Shown here: piece after piece, positions 1 to 9,562 of the stretch | How the letters are laid out: the number at the start of each line of letters is the position of its first letter | Numbering within the stretch: position 1 is the first letter of the stretch | From: Pseudomonadota bacterium | GTDB taxonomy: Bacteria > Pseudomonadota > Gammaproteobacteria > Burkholderiales > Burkholderiaceae_C | NCBI GenBank assembly: GCA_020161775.1 | Contig: JAIUOW010000019.1 | Location: 36,702 to 100,701 of the forward strand | Length of the DNA: 64,000 nucleotides | Direction of reading: 5' to 3' | The notes under the pieces: generated by a model | Databases searched by the model: none | The model's input: only the letters and a program-made list of their open reading frames with translations | Told to the model about the DNA's origin: nothing | Translations under genes and position numbers: made by a program

Positions 1-641
1 CGCTCGAAATCACCCCGCTGGAACAACAGGTTGGCCAGGTTGTAGCCCGTCACGGGATTGCCGGCGTCCAGCTCATAGGCCCGCGCCAGGCTTTTCTCGG
101 CTTCGGCGCGCAGGCCTCCCCGAACCTGGCACACGCCCAGCGCCATGAGCGTCTTGGCGCGGCCCGCGTACAACGGGTTGGCCATGGCCTGTTCGAATTC
201 GCGGTAGGACTCCGGGAAACGCCCCTGCTGACACAAAAGCCAGCCGAAGTTGTGGTGGGAATTCGCATCGCGCGGGTTCAGCGCGATGGCCCGGCGAAAG
301 CTGTCCTCGGCCTGGCGCATGTCGTTCAGCCGCATGTAGATCAGCCCACGCAGGTTGTAGGCGTCGGGAAAGTTGGGGTCGGCGCTGATGACCTGCTTGA
401 GTTCATCCAGCGCGACGTTGGTCTGGCCCTGCTCGAAATAACCAACGGCCAACTCCATCCGGATGCGTGCCCGCTTGCGGCTTTCGGGCTCGTCGGATTC
501 GGTCAGGATGTCATTGCGGGCTCCGGCGGAGTCGGGGCCCGCATTGCCGGCGCAGCCCGCCAACGCCGTAACCAGCAGCAGGAACGCCCACAGCAGCCGC
601 CTGCCGGCCACCGTGCATCCACCCAACGCAAGTGCTTTCAT
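1..641 (-). CDS. pilW: PilF/PilW-type TPR lipoprotein for type IV pilus biogenesis (partial, 3' end outside the window)
   Basis: Reading leftward from an ATG at 641, the protein opens with a basic and hydrophobic signal ending in a lipobox (LAGC), so it should be an outer-membrane lipoprotein. Tetratricopeptide repeats follow, with phrases such as [18 protein letters not shown] and [19 protein letters not shown]. PilF/PilW lipoproteins assist secretin assembly in type IV pili. The start overlaps the rlmN stop in an ATGA, and the ndk-rlmN-pilF order is usual in Burkholderiales. The reading frame is still open at base 1, so the C-terminus is not seen. Confidence 0.85.
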   Translation of the reverse strand, partial: MKALALGGCTVAGRRLLWAFLLLVTALAGCAGNAGPDSAGARNDILTESDEPESRKRARIRMELAVGYFEQGQTNVALDELKQVISADPNFPDAYNLRGLIYMRLNDMRQAEDSFRRAIALNPRDANSHHNFGWLLCQQGRFPESYREFEQAMANPLYAGRAKTLMALGVCQVRGGLRAEAEKSLARAYELDAGNPVTGYNLANLLFQRGDFE

Positions 642-1795
642 GGTCTCAGGGTCTCCTTGGCCTCGCCGGGCGCGGGCTTGACGGGCATCAGCATCACCGT
701 GCGTTGCTGGGCGATGCGTTCGCCCACGCGGGTGCGGTCCCTGACGTCCCCAGCGAGCTGGCCACAAGCCGCATCAATGTCGTCCCCACGTGTTTTGCGC
801 ACGGTGGTGACGATACCAGCATCACTGAGGATTTTTGCAAAAGCCTGCACCTGGCTGTGGGGTGAACGCAGCAAGCCGGATGCCGGGAACGGGTTGAACG
901 GAATGAGGTTGAGCTTGCACGAAACGCCACTGCCGCCGTGACGGCGTACCAGCTCGGCCAACTGGCGCGCGTGCTCGGGCTGGTCGTTCACGCCGTCGAG
1001 CATGCAGTACTCGAAGGTGATGAAGTCGCGCGGCGCGTGGACAAGATAGCGGTTGCAGGCGTCAAGCAGCTCGGCCAGCGGGTACTTGCGGTTCAGGGGC
1101 ACCAGGTTGTCGCGCAGGGCGTCGTTCGGCGCGTGCAAAGAGACCGCCAGCGCCACCGGACAGTCCTCGCCGAGGCGGTCCATCATCGGAACCACGCCCG
1201 AAGTGGACACCGTGACGCGCCGTCGCGACAGCCCGTAGCCATGGTCGTCCAGCATCACGCGCAGGGCCGGCACCAAGGCTGAATAGTTCTGCAACGGCTC
1301 GCCCATGCCCATCATCACCACGTTGGAGATTACGCGGCCCGATGTCTGGAGGTGGCGGCGCAGGAAATGCTCGGCGAACCACAGCTGCGCGACGATCTCG
1401 CCCGTCGAGAGGTTGCGGCTGAAGCCCTGGTGGCCGGTGGAGCAGAAGCGGCAACCCACAGCGCAGCCGGCTTGAGAAGACACACACAGGGTGCCACGGT
1501 CGTCCTCGGGGATGAAAACCGCCTCGACGGCGTTGCCGCCGCCCACGTCGAACAGCCATTTGATGGTGCCGTCCGCGGATTCGTGCTGACTGATGACCGG
1601 CAGTGCCTGCAGGTGGGCCGTGGTCTTGAGCTTTTCGCGCAGCGACTTGGCCAGATCGCTCATCTGGTCGAAGTCAGTGGCGCCCTTTTGATGGATCCAG
1701 CGAAACAGCTGCGTCGCGCGAAAGCGCTTTTCACCGAGCCGTTCGCAAAAGGCGGCCAAGCCCTCCAGGTCGAAGTCGAGAAGGTTGGCCGTCAT
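638..1795 (-). CDS. rlmN: RlmN, dual-specificity 23S rRNA/tRNA adenine-C2 methyltransferase
   Basis: The protein is 385 aa, full length for RlmN. This radical SAM enzyme methylates C2 of A2503 in 23S rRNA and A37 of some tRNAs. The radical SAM cluster motif CAVGCRFC sits near residue 115, followed by [11 protein letters not shown]. The family pattern [10 protein letters not shown] and a C-terminal region with the second catalytic cysteine ([14 protein letters not shown]) are present. It lies 17 bp downstream of ndk and overlaps the pilF-type gene by 4 bp, so the three genes are probably co-transcribed. Confidence 0.95.
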   Translation of the reverse strand: MTANLLDFDLEGLAAFCERLGEKRFRATQLFRWIHQKGATDFDQMSDLAKSLREKLKTTAHLQALPVISQHESADGTIKWLFDVGGGNAVEAVFIPEDDRGTLCVSSQAGCAVGCRFCSTGHQGFSRNLSTGEIVAQLWFAEHFLRRHLQTSGRVISNVVMMGMGEPLQNYSALVPALRVMLDDHGYGLSRRRVTVSTSGVVPMMDRLGEDCPVALAVSLHAPNDALRDNLVPLNRKYPLAELLDACNRYLVHAPRDFITFEYCMLDGVNDQPEHARQLAELVRRHGGSGVSCKLNLIPFNPFPASGLLRSPHSQVQAFAKILSDAGIVTTVRKTRGDDIDAACGQLAGDVRDRTRVGERIAQQRTVMLMPVKPAPGEAKETLRP

Positions 1796-1812
1796 TGCAT
1801 GGGGTTTCCCGC

Positions 1813-2238
1813 TCAGCGCGAGTAAACGTTCATGCCGGGGAAGAAGAAGGAGACTTCCACCTTGGCGGTTTCAACAGCGTCGGAACCATGGACGGCGTTG
1901 GCATCAATGCTGTCGGCGAAGTCCGCGCGGATGGTGCCGGGGGCGGCCTTCTTGGGGTCGGTGGCGCCCATCAGGTCGCGGTTCTTGAGGATGGCGCCTT
2001 CGCCTTCCAGGGCCTGGATCATCACCGGGCCGGAAATCATGAACTCGACCAGGTCCTTGAAGAAAGGACGCTCTTTGTGGACGGCATAGAACTGCTCGGC
2101 TTCGCCGCGCGAAAGGTGGACCATTTTGGCGGCGACCACCTTCAGGCCTGCGGCCTCGAAGCGGGCGTAGATCTGGCCGATCACGTTCTTGGCCACGGCG
2201 TCGGGCTTGATGATGGAGAGGGTGCGTTCGATAGCCAT
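1813..2238 (-). CDS. ndk: Nucleoside diphosphate kinase
   Basis: At 141 aa this is the normal bacterial Ndk length. The enzyme moves the gamma phosphate from ATP to other nucleoside diphosphates through a phosphohistidine. The N-terminus [15 protein letters not shown] and the metal/nucleotide region [11 protein letters not shown] are typical. The active-site histidine lies in [13 protein letters not shown] near the C-terminus. An AGGAAGAA ribosome binding site precedes the ATG. It is the first gene of the ndk-rlmN-pilF group. Confidence 0.97.
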   Translation of the reverse strand: MAIERTLSIIKPDAVAKNVIGQIYARFEAAGLKVVAAKMVHLSRGEAEQFYAVHKERPFFKDLVEFMISGPVMIQALEGEGAILKNRDLMGATDPKKAAPGTIRADFADSIDANAVHGSDAVETAKVEVSFFFPGMNVYSR

Positions 2239-2339
2239 TTGAATGTTCTTCCTGATAACTTGAGTTGTTTTTTTGCCCCGCGGGCAAAGCCTTGGATTTT
2301 AACCTGCACAGGCTGCAAGCCCGTGACTGGATGATTGAC

Positions 2340-3620
2340 TCAGCGGCCCCGGCCGCCGCGGCGCTGGCCGTTGCCTGCGCCGCCCGCGCCCCCGCCACGC
2401 CGGGAGCCCTGGCCCGTGCCTTGGCGCTGGCGGGTGAAGCTGTCGGCCCCGATGTAGCCGAACGCAGTCTTCATGGGGTCGGGCTGGGCGCCCTGCCCGT
2501 TGCCCGAACGGTCAGCGCGATCCTTGCGCCGCTGACCCTGGCCCAGGTTCTGCCCTGCGCCGGGGACTGCCTGGTTGCCCGGTCCCGAAGGACGCGGGCC
2601 GCCATTGCGCCCACCGCGCCGGCGGTTGTTGTTGCGTGCGCCGCGCGGACCGTCTGCATGGTCGTCGCTTTCGCCCCGCTGCGGCCGCTCGTCGCCAGGG
2701 CCGCCCGCGGCCTGGACCAGCGCACGGATATCCCGTTCGTCCAGTTCCATCCAGCCGCCACGCTTGAGGCCTCGCGGCAACATCATGGCGCCGTAACGGA
2801 TGCGGATCAAGCGGCTGACCGCGTGTCCGACGGCTTCGAACATGCGGCGCACCTCGCGGTTGCGGCCTTCGGAGATGGTCACGCGGTACCAGGTGTTGGC
2901 ACCCTCGCCGCCGCCGTTTTCAATGGAGCCAAACTGCGCCATGCCATCGTCCAGCTTCACACCGGACAGGAGGCGGTCCTTTTCCTCGTTGTTCAGCGCG
3001 CCGAGAACGCGCACCGCGTACTCGCGCTCCAGGCCGAAGCGCGGGTGCATGAGCTTGTTGGCCAGTTCACCGGAACTGGTGAACAGCAGCAGGCCTTCGG
3101 TGTTCAGGTCCAGCCGGCCCACGGACTGCCATTTGCCCTGGAACAGCTTGGGCAGGCGGCGAAAAACGGTGGGGCGGTTTTGCGGGTCGTCATGGGTCAC
3201 GACCTCGCCCACGGGCTTGTGATACGCAATGACACGGGCAGGCGGCGGGGCGATGCGAAACCGGATGGGCTTGCCATTGACCTTGATCTGGTCACCAAAC
3301 TGGATGCGCTGGCCAATATGGGCGGGTTCGTTGTTGACCGAAATACGGCCCTCGAGGATCAACTGCTCCATCTCCAGACGGGAGCCCAGGCCCGCCTGGG
3401 CCAGCACCTTGTGCAGCTTGGGGGTCTCGGCCTGCGGGGCCAGCACACGCTTGGCCAGGGCCACATCGGGACTTTCCTCATCGGCGTCGAACTGGCCCGA
3501 CACCACATCGGCAAAACGGATGCCAGGTCCATCCGCCACAGCGGAAGCCACGGGTACGGCCGCGCCGGCCGGCTCCTGTGGGGTCAGCGCGGGCTCGACG
3601 CCTTCGGTGGATTCGTTCAT
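2340..3620 (-). CDS. rluB: RluB-type 23S rRNA pseudouridine synthase with long basic tail
   Basis: The 426-aa protein has an acidic N-terminal extension, an S4 RNA-binding domain ([19 protein letters not shown], about residues 85-145) and an RsuA/RluB catalytic domain with the active aspartate in [13 protein letters not shown]. RluB modifies U2605 of 23S rRNA. The last ~120 residues form a Gly/Arg/Asn-rich disordered tail ending RRGGRGR, likely an accessory RNA-binding extension. It overlaps the scpB stop in an ATGA, matching the common scpB-rluB arrangement. Confidence 0.92.
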   Translation of the reverse strand: MNESTEGVEPALTPQEPAGAAVPVASAVADGPGIRFADVVSGQFDADEESPDVALAKRVLAPQAETPKLHKVLAQAGLGSRLEMEQLILEGRISVNNEPAHIGQRIQFGDQIKVNGKPIRFRIAPPPARVIAYHKPVGEVVTHDDPQNRPTVFRRLPKLFQGKWQSVGRLDLNTEGLLLFTSSGELANKLMHPRFGLEREYAVRVLGALNNEEKDRLLSGVKLDDGMAQFGSIENGGGEGANTWYRVTISEGRNREVRRMFEAVGHAVSRLIRIRYGAMMLPRGLKRGGWMELDERDIRALVQAAGGPGDERPQRGESDDHADGPRGARNNNRRRGGRNGGPRPSGPGNQAVPGAGQNLGQGQRRKDRADRSGNGQGAQPDPMKTAFGYIGADSFTRQRQGTGQGSRRGGGAGGAGNGQRRGGRGR

Positions 3621-4312
3621 GTCAGGTCCCGTGAGGTAGTTGCGCCGTCATCCGGGGAGCCTTCTGCTGGCTCGGCGCCGGTGAGGAGGTCTTCGTCCGT
3701 GGCAGCCGGCACGCTGGATTCAGGCCCGCCATCCATCGGCAGGCCAGGCTGCAGGTCATCGGCCCCGCCGTGGAGCGCCTCCAGCACACTGGCCTGCTGG
3801 GCCGGGTTGTCCAGCTCGGGCAACTGGTCCAGCGACTCCAGGCCCAGGTCATCCAGGAACTGGCGCGTGGTCGCAAACAGCGCGGGGCGGCCCGGGGCCT
3901 CGCGATGGCCAATGACTTCCACCCAGCCACGGTCTTCCAGCTGCTTGATGATGAGCGTGTTGATGGTCACGCCGCGGATATCTTCCATGTCACCGCGCGT
4001 GACAGGCTGGCGGTAGGCAATGATGGCCAGTGTCTCCAGGGTGGCGCGCGTGTACTTGGGGGGCTTTTCAGGATGCAGCCGGTCCAGGTATTCGCGCATT
4101 TCGGGGCGGCTCTGGAAGCGCCAGCCGCTGGCCACGGCAACGAGCTCCACGCCGCGCTGTGCCCAGTCGTGCTGCAGGTCCTGCAGCAGCGTCTTGATGG
4201 TGTCGGCGCCCAGTTCGTCGTTGAACAGCACACGCATCTCCCGCACCGGCAGGGGTTGCTGCGAACAGATCAACGCGGTTTCGAGGACGCGCTTGGCATC
4301 CGCCGTATTCAT
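3617..4312 (-). CDS. scpB: ScpB, segregation and condensation protein B
   Basis: ScpB is the winged-helix kleisin partner of the SMC-ScpA condensin complex. The start chosen is the ATG at 4312 ([21 protein letters not shown]); an earlier in-frame ATG at 4348 gives an unlikely basic leader. The two winged-helix halves are visible, the second with [20 protein letters not shown] and [18 protein letters not shown]. An acidic Pro/Gly-rich C-terminal tail follows. It is coupled to rluB by a 4-bp overlap. No scpA is adjacent. Confidence 0.92.
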   Translation of the reverse strand: MNTADAKRVLETALICSQQPLPVREMRVLFNDELGADTIKTLLQDLQHDWAQRGVELVAVASGWRFQSRPEMREYLDRLHPEKPPKYTRATLETLAIIAYRQPVTRGDMEDIRGVTINTLIIKQLEDRGWVEVIGHREAPGRPALFATTRQFLDDLGLESLDQLPELDNPAQQASVLEALHGGADDLQPGLPMDGGPESSVPAATDEDLLTGAEPAEGSPDDGATTSRDLT

Positions 4313-4395
4313 GGTCAGGTTCCGGGACAGGCGCCAGCCGGCGCGCAATGGACAAATGGACTAGGGGCAAGGCGGGCTGACCCGCGGCGCCGGGA

Positions 4396-5481
4396 TCAAC
4401 CCTCAGGTTTCGCGGCGCGATCCCCGTTGACGGGGGCATGGCCTTCAAGCCACTGGCGCTCATTGTAGCGCAGGCCCCAGCTGTCAAGCGCCTGCCGGAT
4501 GTCCGCTGGCAAAGGCGCCAAAAATGCCATGGCTACCCCGGTCATGGGATGCGAAAAAGCCAGGCGATACGCGTGCAGCGCCTGCCGCGCCAACCCGGCT
4601 GCCTGCGCGCCGCCATAGGTTTCGTCCGCCACCAGCGGGTGGCCGATGGACGCCATATGAACGCGGATCTGGTGGGTGCGCCCCGTGTGCAGGGTGCACC
4701 GCACCCAGCAACCTTGCGCCGCGTTTTCCAGCAGCTCGATATCGGTGCGCGCTGTCTTGCCGTGCGCCAGATCCACTACCGCCATGCGCAGTCGGTTGCG
4801 TGGATCACGCCCCACCGGGGCATCCACCTGGCGCCGCGCCGCGCCTGTCCAGGGCCGGTGGGCCAGCGCCACATACTGGCGGCTGACTTCCCGGGCTGCA
4901 ATCATCTGCACCAGCGCATCCATCGCGGCGCGCGTGCGGGCCACCACCATGAGGCCGCTGGTGTCCTTGTCCAGCCGGTGCACGATGCCCGCGCGCGGCA
5001 GCAGCCGGGATTGGGCATCCCGGCCCAGCAAGCCATTGAGCAAGGTACCCCGCCAGTTTCCGGGCGCGGGGTGAACAACCAGACCTGCGGGCTTGTTGAT
5101 CACGCACAGATGCTCGTCTTCGTACACCACGTCAAGGGCCATGGCTTCAGCGACAAAGGCCTGGCTTTGCGGCGTGGGACGCAGCTCGATTTCCCCTTGG
5201 TCGCCAGCCTTGACCCGCGCTGAAGGTTTGGCCACAGGCTTGCCGTTCAGCGTGACGGCGCCTGCCTCGATCAGCTGCTGCAGATAGCTGCGCGAGAACT
5301 CCGGCACCAGCGCCACCAGCGCATGGTCCAGCCGCTGGCCATGCAGCGCGGCGCTGATGGCCAACGGACGCAACTCGGCATCCGGTCCCCCTTCTGCCGG
5401 GTCGTCCGCGAGCTCCGGCACAGCGTGCGCGGACAGGTCCGTCGATATAATCTTTTTGAGTTGTTCCAAGAAAGTTGCCAC
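4396..5481 (-). CDS. rluD: RluD-type 23S rRNA pseudouridine synthase
   Basis: An S4 domain (GQRLDHALVALVPEFSRSYLQQLIE) is followed by an RluA-family catalytic domain with the aspartate in GIVHRLDKDTSGLMVVA. RluD makes pseudouridines 1911, 1915 and 1917 in helix 69 of 23S rRNA. The longest frame begins at a GTG at 5481, inside the start region of divergent bamD. Its first ~40 residues are not conserved-looking, so the true start may lie further in. The overlap leaves the two divergent promoters inside each other's coding sequence. Confidence 0.9.
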   Translation of the reverse strand: MATFLEQLKKIISTDLSAHAVPELADDPAEGGPDAELRPLAISAALHGQRLDHALVALVPEFSRSYLQQLIEAGAVTLNGKPVAKPSARVKAGDQGEIELRPTPQSQAFVAEAMALDVVYEDEHLCVINKPAGLVVHPAPGNWRGTLLNGLLGRDAQSRLLPRAGIVHRLDKDTSGLMVVARTRAAMDALVQMIAAREVSRQYVALAHRPWTGAARRQVDAPVGRDPRNRLRMAVVDLAHGKTARTDIELLENAAQGCWVRCTLHTGRTHQIRVHMASIGHPLVADETYGGAQAAGLARQALHAYRLAFSHPMTGVAMAFLAPLPADIRQALDSWGLRYNERQWLEGHAPVNGDRAAKPEG

Positions 5482-5483
5482 TG

Positions 5484-6293
5484 ATGCCTAGCGCCAAATT
5501 ATCGGTCGTCCCCCGCCTGCTGCTGGCGGGTGCAGTGGCAGTGCTGTTGCAGGCCTGCTCCTCCACCACGGCCGACCCGACCGGCGCCTGGAGCCCCAAC
5601 AAGATTTATGCCGAAGCCAAGGCCGAGCTGGACGGCGGCGCCTATGACAAGGCCATCCCCCTGTTTGAAAAACTCGAAGGCCGCGCGGCAGGCACGCCGC
5701 TGGCGCAGCAGGCCCAGCTTGAGCGCGCCTACGCATACTACAAGTCCAACGAACAGGCCCAGGCCATTTCCACGCTGGACCGGTTCATGAAGCTGCACCC
5801 GGCCAGCCCGGCTCTGGACTATGCGCTGTACCTCAAGGGCATCATCAACTTCAACGACAACCTGGGGCTCTTTTCATTCGTCTCCCGCCAGGACCTGTCC
5901 GAGCGGGACCAAAAAGCTGCCAAGGAATCGTTCGAGGCGTTTCGCGAGCTGGCAACGCGCTTTCCTGACTCCCGCTACACCCCGGATGCACGCCTGCGCA
6001 TGACCTACATCGTCAATTCGCTGGCCCAGTACGAGGTGCACGTGGCGCGCTACTATTTCAGCCGCGGTGCCTACCTGGCAGCCATCAACCGCGCGCAATC
6101 GGCATTGGCTGACTACCGCGACGTGCCCGCCCTGGAAGAAGCCCTGTACATCATGGTCCGCTCCTACGACGCCCTGGGCATGACGCAGCTGCGCGACGAC
6201 GCCCGCCGTGTGATGGAAAAAAACTACCCGCGCAGCGAATTCACCAGCGGCGGTTTCAAGACCAACCAGAATCCCTGGTGGAAGTTCTGGTAG
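5484..6293 (+). CDS. bamD: BamD, outer-membrane protein assembly lipoprotein
   Basis: BamD is an essential TPR lipoprotein of the BAM complex that inserts beta-barrel proteins. The start chosen is the ATG at 5484; a TTG nine bases earlier is also in frame. A signal peptide ends in the lipobox LLQAC. Five TPR-like repeats follow, including NKIYAEAKAELDGGAYDKAIPLFEKLE and RYTPDARLRMTYIVNSLAQYEVHVARYYFSRGAY, which matches BamD closely. The ~270-aa length is normal. The 3' end overlaps the convergent DinG-like gene by 38 bp. Confidence 0.95.
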   Translation: MPSAKLSVVPRLLLAGAVAVLLQACSSTTADPTGAWSPNKIYAEAKAELDGGAYDKAIPLFEKLEGRAAGTPLAQQAQLERAYAYYKSNEQAQAISTLDRFMKLHPASPALDYALYLKGIINFNDNLGLFSFVSRQDLSERDQKAAKESFEAFRELATRFPDSRYTPDARLRMTYIVNSLAQYEVHVARYYFSRGAYLAAINRAQSALADYRDVPALEEALYIMVRSYDALGMTQLRDDARRVMEKNYPRSEFTSGGFKTNQNPWWKFW

Positions 6294-8286
6294 CCGCCAG
6301 GCTGTCCAGCGTTTCCTCAAACTCCGGCCCTGCAACCAGCCTGCGCATGGGCGGTAATGCCCCCAGCAACCGGCGCCCGTATCCCATCGTCGCAAGGCGT
6401 GTGTCACACACCACCAGCACGCCCTGATCCGACTCCCTGCGGATCAGCCGGCCGGCGCCCTGCTTGAGTGCAACAGCCGCTTCCGGGACAAAGTAGTCAT
6501 TGAACGGGCTGCGGCCTTCGGCCTCCAGCCGCCGGGTGCGCGCCTCCACCAAAGGGTCGTTGGGCGGCGGAAATGGCAGCTTGTCGATGATCACCAGTTG
6601 CAACGCATCGCCAGGCACGTCCACCCCCTCCCAGAACGACGCCGACGCAACCAGCAGGCAACCAGGCCGGCCCTGCCCCGCGCCTTCACGAAAGCGCTCG
6701 ATCAGCCGCCGCTTGGGCCACTGGCCCTGCACCAGCACTTCGACTTCTGCCGAGCCCTCAAAGCGCGACTGCAATGCCTCGCCAATCGTCCGCAGCGCAC
6801 GCAGCGTGGTGGTCAGCACCATGGTGGCACCGCCCAGGCGCTGCGCGGCGTCAGCAGCCAGGCGCGCCACCTGCACACTATGGGCCGGGTCATTGGGCTT
6901 AGGCAATTCACGGGGCACATACACGGCGGCCTGGGCCGCGTAGTCAAACGGGCTCTCGACCTGAAGGACTTCAGCGTCGGTCAGTCCGCAAGGTTCGGTA
7001 AACCAGCGCAGCCGGGCGTCGTCACCCAGCGTCGCCGAGGTAAATATCCAGGCACGGCGCGGTTCGGTGTCGCCCGGCGGCGCGTCCTCACGCAGGATCT
7101 TGCTGCGCACCGTGCTGGCGATATCCAGCGGCGACTCCACCAGGCGCAGGTGGTTTCCCGCATCGGCCCAGCGGACGGAGCCGGGCGCGCAGGCGCCGCC
7201 AAACTGGCCGGCGCGCTGCGCCAGGCTGGCCGCGCGCTCATGCAGCCGCACGAAATCAGGTGCCATCTCGCTGACCGTGTCCAGCGCGCTCATCGCGCCC
7301 ATGCAGGCCTGCTCCAGCGCCCGCAGCGACTGGCCCCAGGCAACGGCGTCAGCCTGCTCGGGCGCGCCGTCCGTCCAGCGCAGCCGGGCGCCGGGCGCGG
7401 TCCGGCCCACGGCCAGGCGCAAGTCGCGGGCGGCGCGCTCGGTCACTGCCGACAGTTGCTGCCAGTCCGCCAGGCCGCGCGCGAGCTGCAGCCCGGCAGC
7501 CAGCATGTCGCGCGCGAAGTCGATGATCTGGCCCGTGCCCAGCTGCGAGCCCAGAAACTGCACGCCTGTTTCATTCAGCTGGTGGGCTTCGTCGAAGATG
7601 GCCACGCGCACGGTGGGCAGCAGCTCGGCCATGCCGGATTCACGCACGGCCAGGTCCGCGAAAAACAGGTGGTGGTTGATGACGACCACATCGGCAGCCA
7701 GCGCTTCGCGCCGGGCCTGGTTGACGTGGCAACCGCGAAACTTGGGGCAAGCCGAGCCCAGGCAGTTGTCGCGCGTGGAGGTCACCAGCGGGATCACCGC
7801 CGAGCGCTCATCCAGCCCCGGAAGCTCAGCCAGATCGCCTGTGCGGGTAATGCGGGCCCATTCCTCGACCTTGGCAAGGGTTCGCACGGCAGTACGGTCG
7901 GGCAGCGCGGCATCCTGGCGCGCCAGCTCCAGCCGGTGCGTGCACAGGTAGCTGCCCCTGCCCTTGAGCAGCGCCGTGCGTACCGGCAGGCCCAGCGCCT
8001 GCACCAGGCGCGGCAGGTCGCGCCCGAACAGCTGGTCCTGCAGGGTTTTGGTGGCGGTGGACAGCAGGATGCGCTCGCCGCTGAGCAGGGCGGGCACCAG
8101 GTACGAAAAGGTTTTGCCAACGCCCGTGCCGGCCTCCACCACCAGCGCCCCACCCTGCTCCACCGTCCGCGCGACGGCCAACGCCATCTCGGTCTGGCCA
8201 GGCCGGGGTCGGAAATGATCGGCTGCGCGTGACAGCACGCCGCCCGGCGCGAAAGCTTCGCGAACGGTTTCTTGCAAAGGGGACAT
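6256..8286 (-). CDS. DinG/YoaA-family ATP-dependent DNA helicase
   Basis: The 676-aa superfamily 2 helicase is of the XPD/DinG type. It shows Walker A (EAGTGVGKTFSYLVPAL), four cysteines of the iron-sulfur domain (YLC near residue 130, then NCLGSACPKFRGC), the DEAH box (DEAHQLNETG) and the late motif QGAGRLIRRESDQG. Such enzymes unwind 5'-tailed DNA and forks in repair. The length and cysteine layout fit the shorter YoaA-like branch better than classical DinG. It is convergent with bamD and preceded by a tandem repeat. Confidence 0.88.
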   Translation of the reverse strand: MSPLQETVREAFAPGGVLSRAADHFRPRPGQTEMALAVARTVEQGGALVVEAGTGVGKTFSYLVPALLSGERILLSTATKTLQDQLFGRDLPRLVQALGLPVRTALLKGRGSYLCTHRLELARQDAALPDRTAVRTLAKVEEWARITRTGDLAELPGLDERSAVIPLVTSTRDNCLGSACPKFRGCHVNQARREALAADVVVINHHLFFADLAVRESGMAELLPTVRVAIFDEAHQLNETGVQFLGSQLGTGQIIDFARDMLAAGLQLARGLADWQQLSAVTERAARDLRLAVGRTAPGARLRWTDGAPEQADAVAWGQSLRALEQACMGAMSALDTVSEMAPDFVRLHERAASLAQRAGQFGGACAPGSVRWADAGNHLRLVESPLDIASTVRSKILREDAPPGDTEPRRAWIFTSATLGDDARLRWFTEPCGLTDAEVLQVESPFDYAAQAAVYVPRELPKPNDPAHSVQVARLAADAAQRLGGATMVLTTTLRALRTIGEALQSRFEGSAEVEVLVQGQWPKRRLIERFREGAGQGRPGCLLVASASFWEGVDVPGDALQLVIIDKLPFPPPNDPLVEARTRRLEAEGRSPFNDYFVPEAAVALKQGAGRLIRRESDQGVLVVCDTRLATMGYGRRLLGALPPMRRLVAGPEFEETLDSLAATRTSTRDSGWS

Positions 8287-8288
8287 CA

Positions 8289-8459
8289 GTCGCCGCCGGG
8301 CCGCCCCAAGGCGACTGCGACCCCCTCGGGGGGCAGCGACCTACACGCAGTGAGGGAGCGTGGGGGCAACATGCTGTCGCCGCCGGGCCGCCCCAAGGCG
8401 ACTGCGACCCCCTCGGGGGGCAGCGACCTACACGCAGTGAGGGAGCGTGGGGGCAACAT
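8289..8459. repeat. Two tandem copies of an 84-bp GC-rich palindromic repeat
   Basis: Two identical 84-bp units lie at 8289-8372 and 8376-8459, period 87 bp. Each has a left stem GTCGCC/GGCGAC (8289-8294 with 8310-8315; 8376-8381 with 8397-8402), a central CCCCCTCGGGGG hairpin and a CACGC/GCGTG stem. A divergent third copy lies at 44597-44672 between aceF and the proteasome-like gene. They fill the gap between the helicase and the YdcH-like gene, and the last copy reaches the latter's stop codon. Confidence 0.9.
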
Positions 8460-8662
8460 CACGCGGGTTCTTTGGGGTCCAGGGTCAGCTCGAGCCTGGA
8501 AATCTGGTCGCGCAGCGCCAACCGGCGTTTCTTCAGGCGGCGCACCATGAGCTCGTCCGTCGGGGTTTCCCGCGCCAGGCGGTCAATCAGGGCGTTGAGA
8601 TCGCCGTGCTCCATGCGCAATTCGATCAGCCGGCGCTCGGGAGAATGAAGGTTGGAGTCCAA
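8459..8662 (-). CDS. YdcH/DUF465-family small protein
   Basis: The encoded ~67-aa helical protein matches the DUF465 pattern: HGDLNALIDRLARE, then DELMVRRLKKRRLALRDQISRLE. The function of this family is not established. The start is uncertain. A TTG at 8662 has GGAAG about nine bases upstream and gives the usual family length. An ATG at 8767 would add 35 poorly conserved residues and has no ribosome binding site. The gene is divergent from the PP2C phosphatase and shares its upstream region. Confidence 0.75.
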   Translation of the reverse strand: MDSNLHSPERRLIELRMEHGDLNALIDRLARETPTDELMVRRLKKRRLALRDQISRLELTLDPKEPA

Positions 8663-8697
8663 AAAAACGTCTTCCGGGCCGGTTGTGGCGGGTTCGC

Positions 8698-8726
8698 TTG
8701 ATAATACGTGTTTCAGGGGGATTAAT
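8698..8726 (+). promoter_or_regulatory. Candidate sigma-70 promoter for the PP2C phosphatase gene
   Basis: TTGATA at 8698-8703 is followed after exactly 17 bp by ATTAAT at 8721-8726, about 40 bp before the ATG at 8768. On the other strand TATTAT in the same AT-rich patch could serve as the -10 box for the divergent YdcH-like gene. This is read by eye. Confidence 0.4.
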
Positions 8727-8767
8727 CGAGCGCCCCCGCCAGCAGCAAAGGCGCCGGGTTCCAACAT

Positions 8768-9532
8768 ATGAGCAAAGGTTACCGACTTACCGCATCGACT
8801 GGCATCCACAAGGGTGACCGCGAATACCAGCAGGACCAGATCGCCCTGCTCAGTCATCCGCGCGTGACCGGGTGCGTGCTGGGCGTGGTGGCGGACGGCA
8901 TGGGCGGTCGCAGCGGCGGACGCAAGGCCTCCGACCAGGTCATGATGACCGCCAAGCAGCTGTTTGAGCGGTATTCGCCCGATCATGACGACACGCCGTC
9001 CATGCTCAAGCAGATGGTGCAGGAAGCCCATATCGTCATCAAGCTCACCGCCATTTCCTCCGAGCAGGAGCCGCACAGCACCATCGCCGCATTCCTGATC
9101 AACCCCGCCGGCGACTGCCATTGGGTGCATGCCGGTGATTCACGCGTCTACCACTTCCATGGCAACAAGCTGGTCAAGCGCACCATGGACCATTCCTATG
9201 TGCAGACGCTGGTGGACAAGGGCGAGATCACCGAGGAAGAAGCCAACGTCCACCCGCAGTCCAACATCCTCATGGGATGCCTGGGCACCGAGGACGACCC
9301 GCCAATCGATGTCCACTACATCCCGCAGCTGCGTCCGGGCGACGTGCTCATGGCCTGCAGCGATGGGGTGTGGCACTACTTCAGCCCCAACGAGCTCGGC
9401 TCGGTGCTGTCGTCGCTGTCGCCGCGCGAAGCGACGGAATTCCTGATCGACAAGGCCCGCTCGCGCGGGCGGGGCGGCGGCGACAACCTGTCGCTGGTGA
9501 TCGTCAAGCTGGAGCCTCTGGACGCGTTCTGA
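8768..9532 (+). CDS. PP2C-family serine/threonine protein phosphatase
   Basis: A 254-aa single-domain metal-dependent phosphatase without membrane segments. All PP2C metal motifs are visible: GDREYQQDQ, VADGMGG, HAGDSRVYHF, ACSDGVWHYF and GGGDNLSLVIV. These enzymes remove phosphate from Ser/Thr residues, often opposing Hanks-type kinases, but no kinase gene is nearby. A small acidic residue run and lack of a regulatory domain suggest a cytosolic stand-alone phosphatase. Its partner is unknown. Confidence 0.9.
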   Translation: MSKGYRLTASTGIHKGDREYQQDQIALLSHPRVTGCVLGVVADGMGGRSGGRKASDQVMMTAKQLFERYSPDHDDTPSMLKQMVQEAHIVIKLTAISSEQEPHSTIAAFLINPAGDCHWVHAGDSRVYHFHGNKLVKRTMDHSYVQTLVDKGEITEEEANVHPQSNILMGCLGTEDDPPIDVHYIPQLRPGDVLMACSDGVWHYFSPNELGSVLSSLSPREATEFLIDKARSRGRGGGDNLSLVIVKLEPLDAF

Positions 9533-9562
9533 CGCATTCCAGCCTCCCGGGTGCGACAAGCC

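Noticed and set aside
2272-2288. Hairpin TTTGCCC/GGGCAAA upstream of ndk as a terminator for rluB
   Set aside because: On the minus strand it is followed by A residues, not T residues, so it does not fit an intrinsic terminator in the direction of rluB.
2265-4016. Long plus-strand open frame of 583 codons
   Set aside because: It is antisense to rluB and scpB, whose domains are unmistakable. Its sequence has no recognisable motif and reflects GC-rich codon bias.
8289-8459. CRISPR-like array
   Set aside because: There are only two units, the repeat is 84 bp with a 3-bp gap, and no cas gene is near. It is a tandem palindromic repeat.
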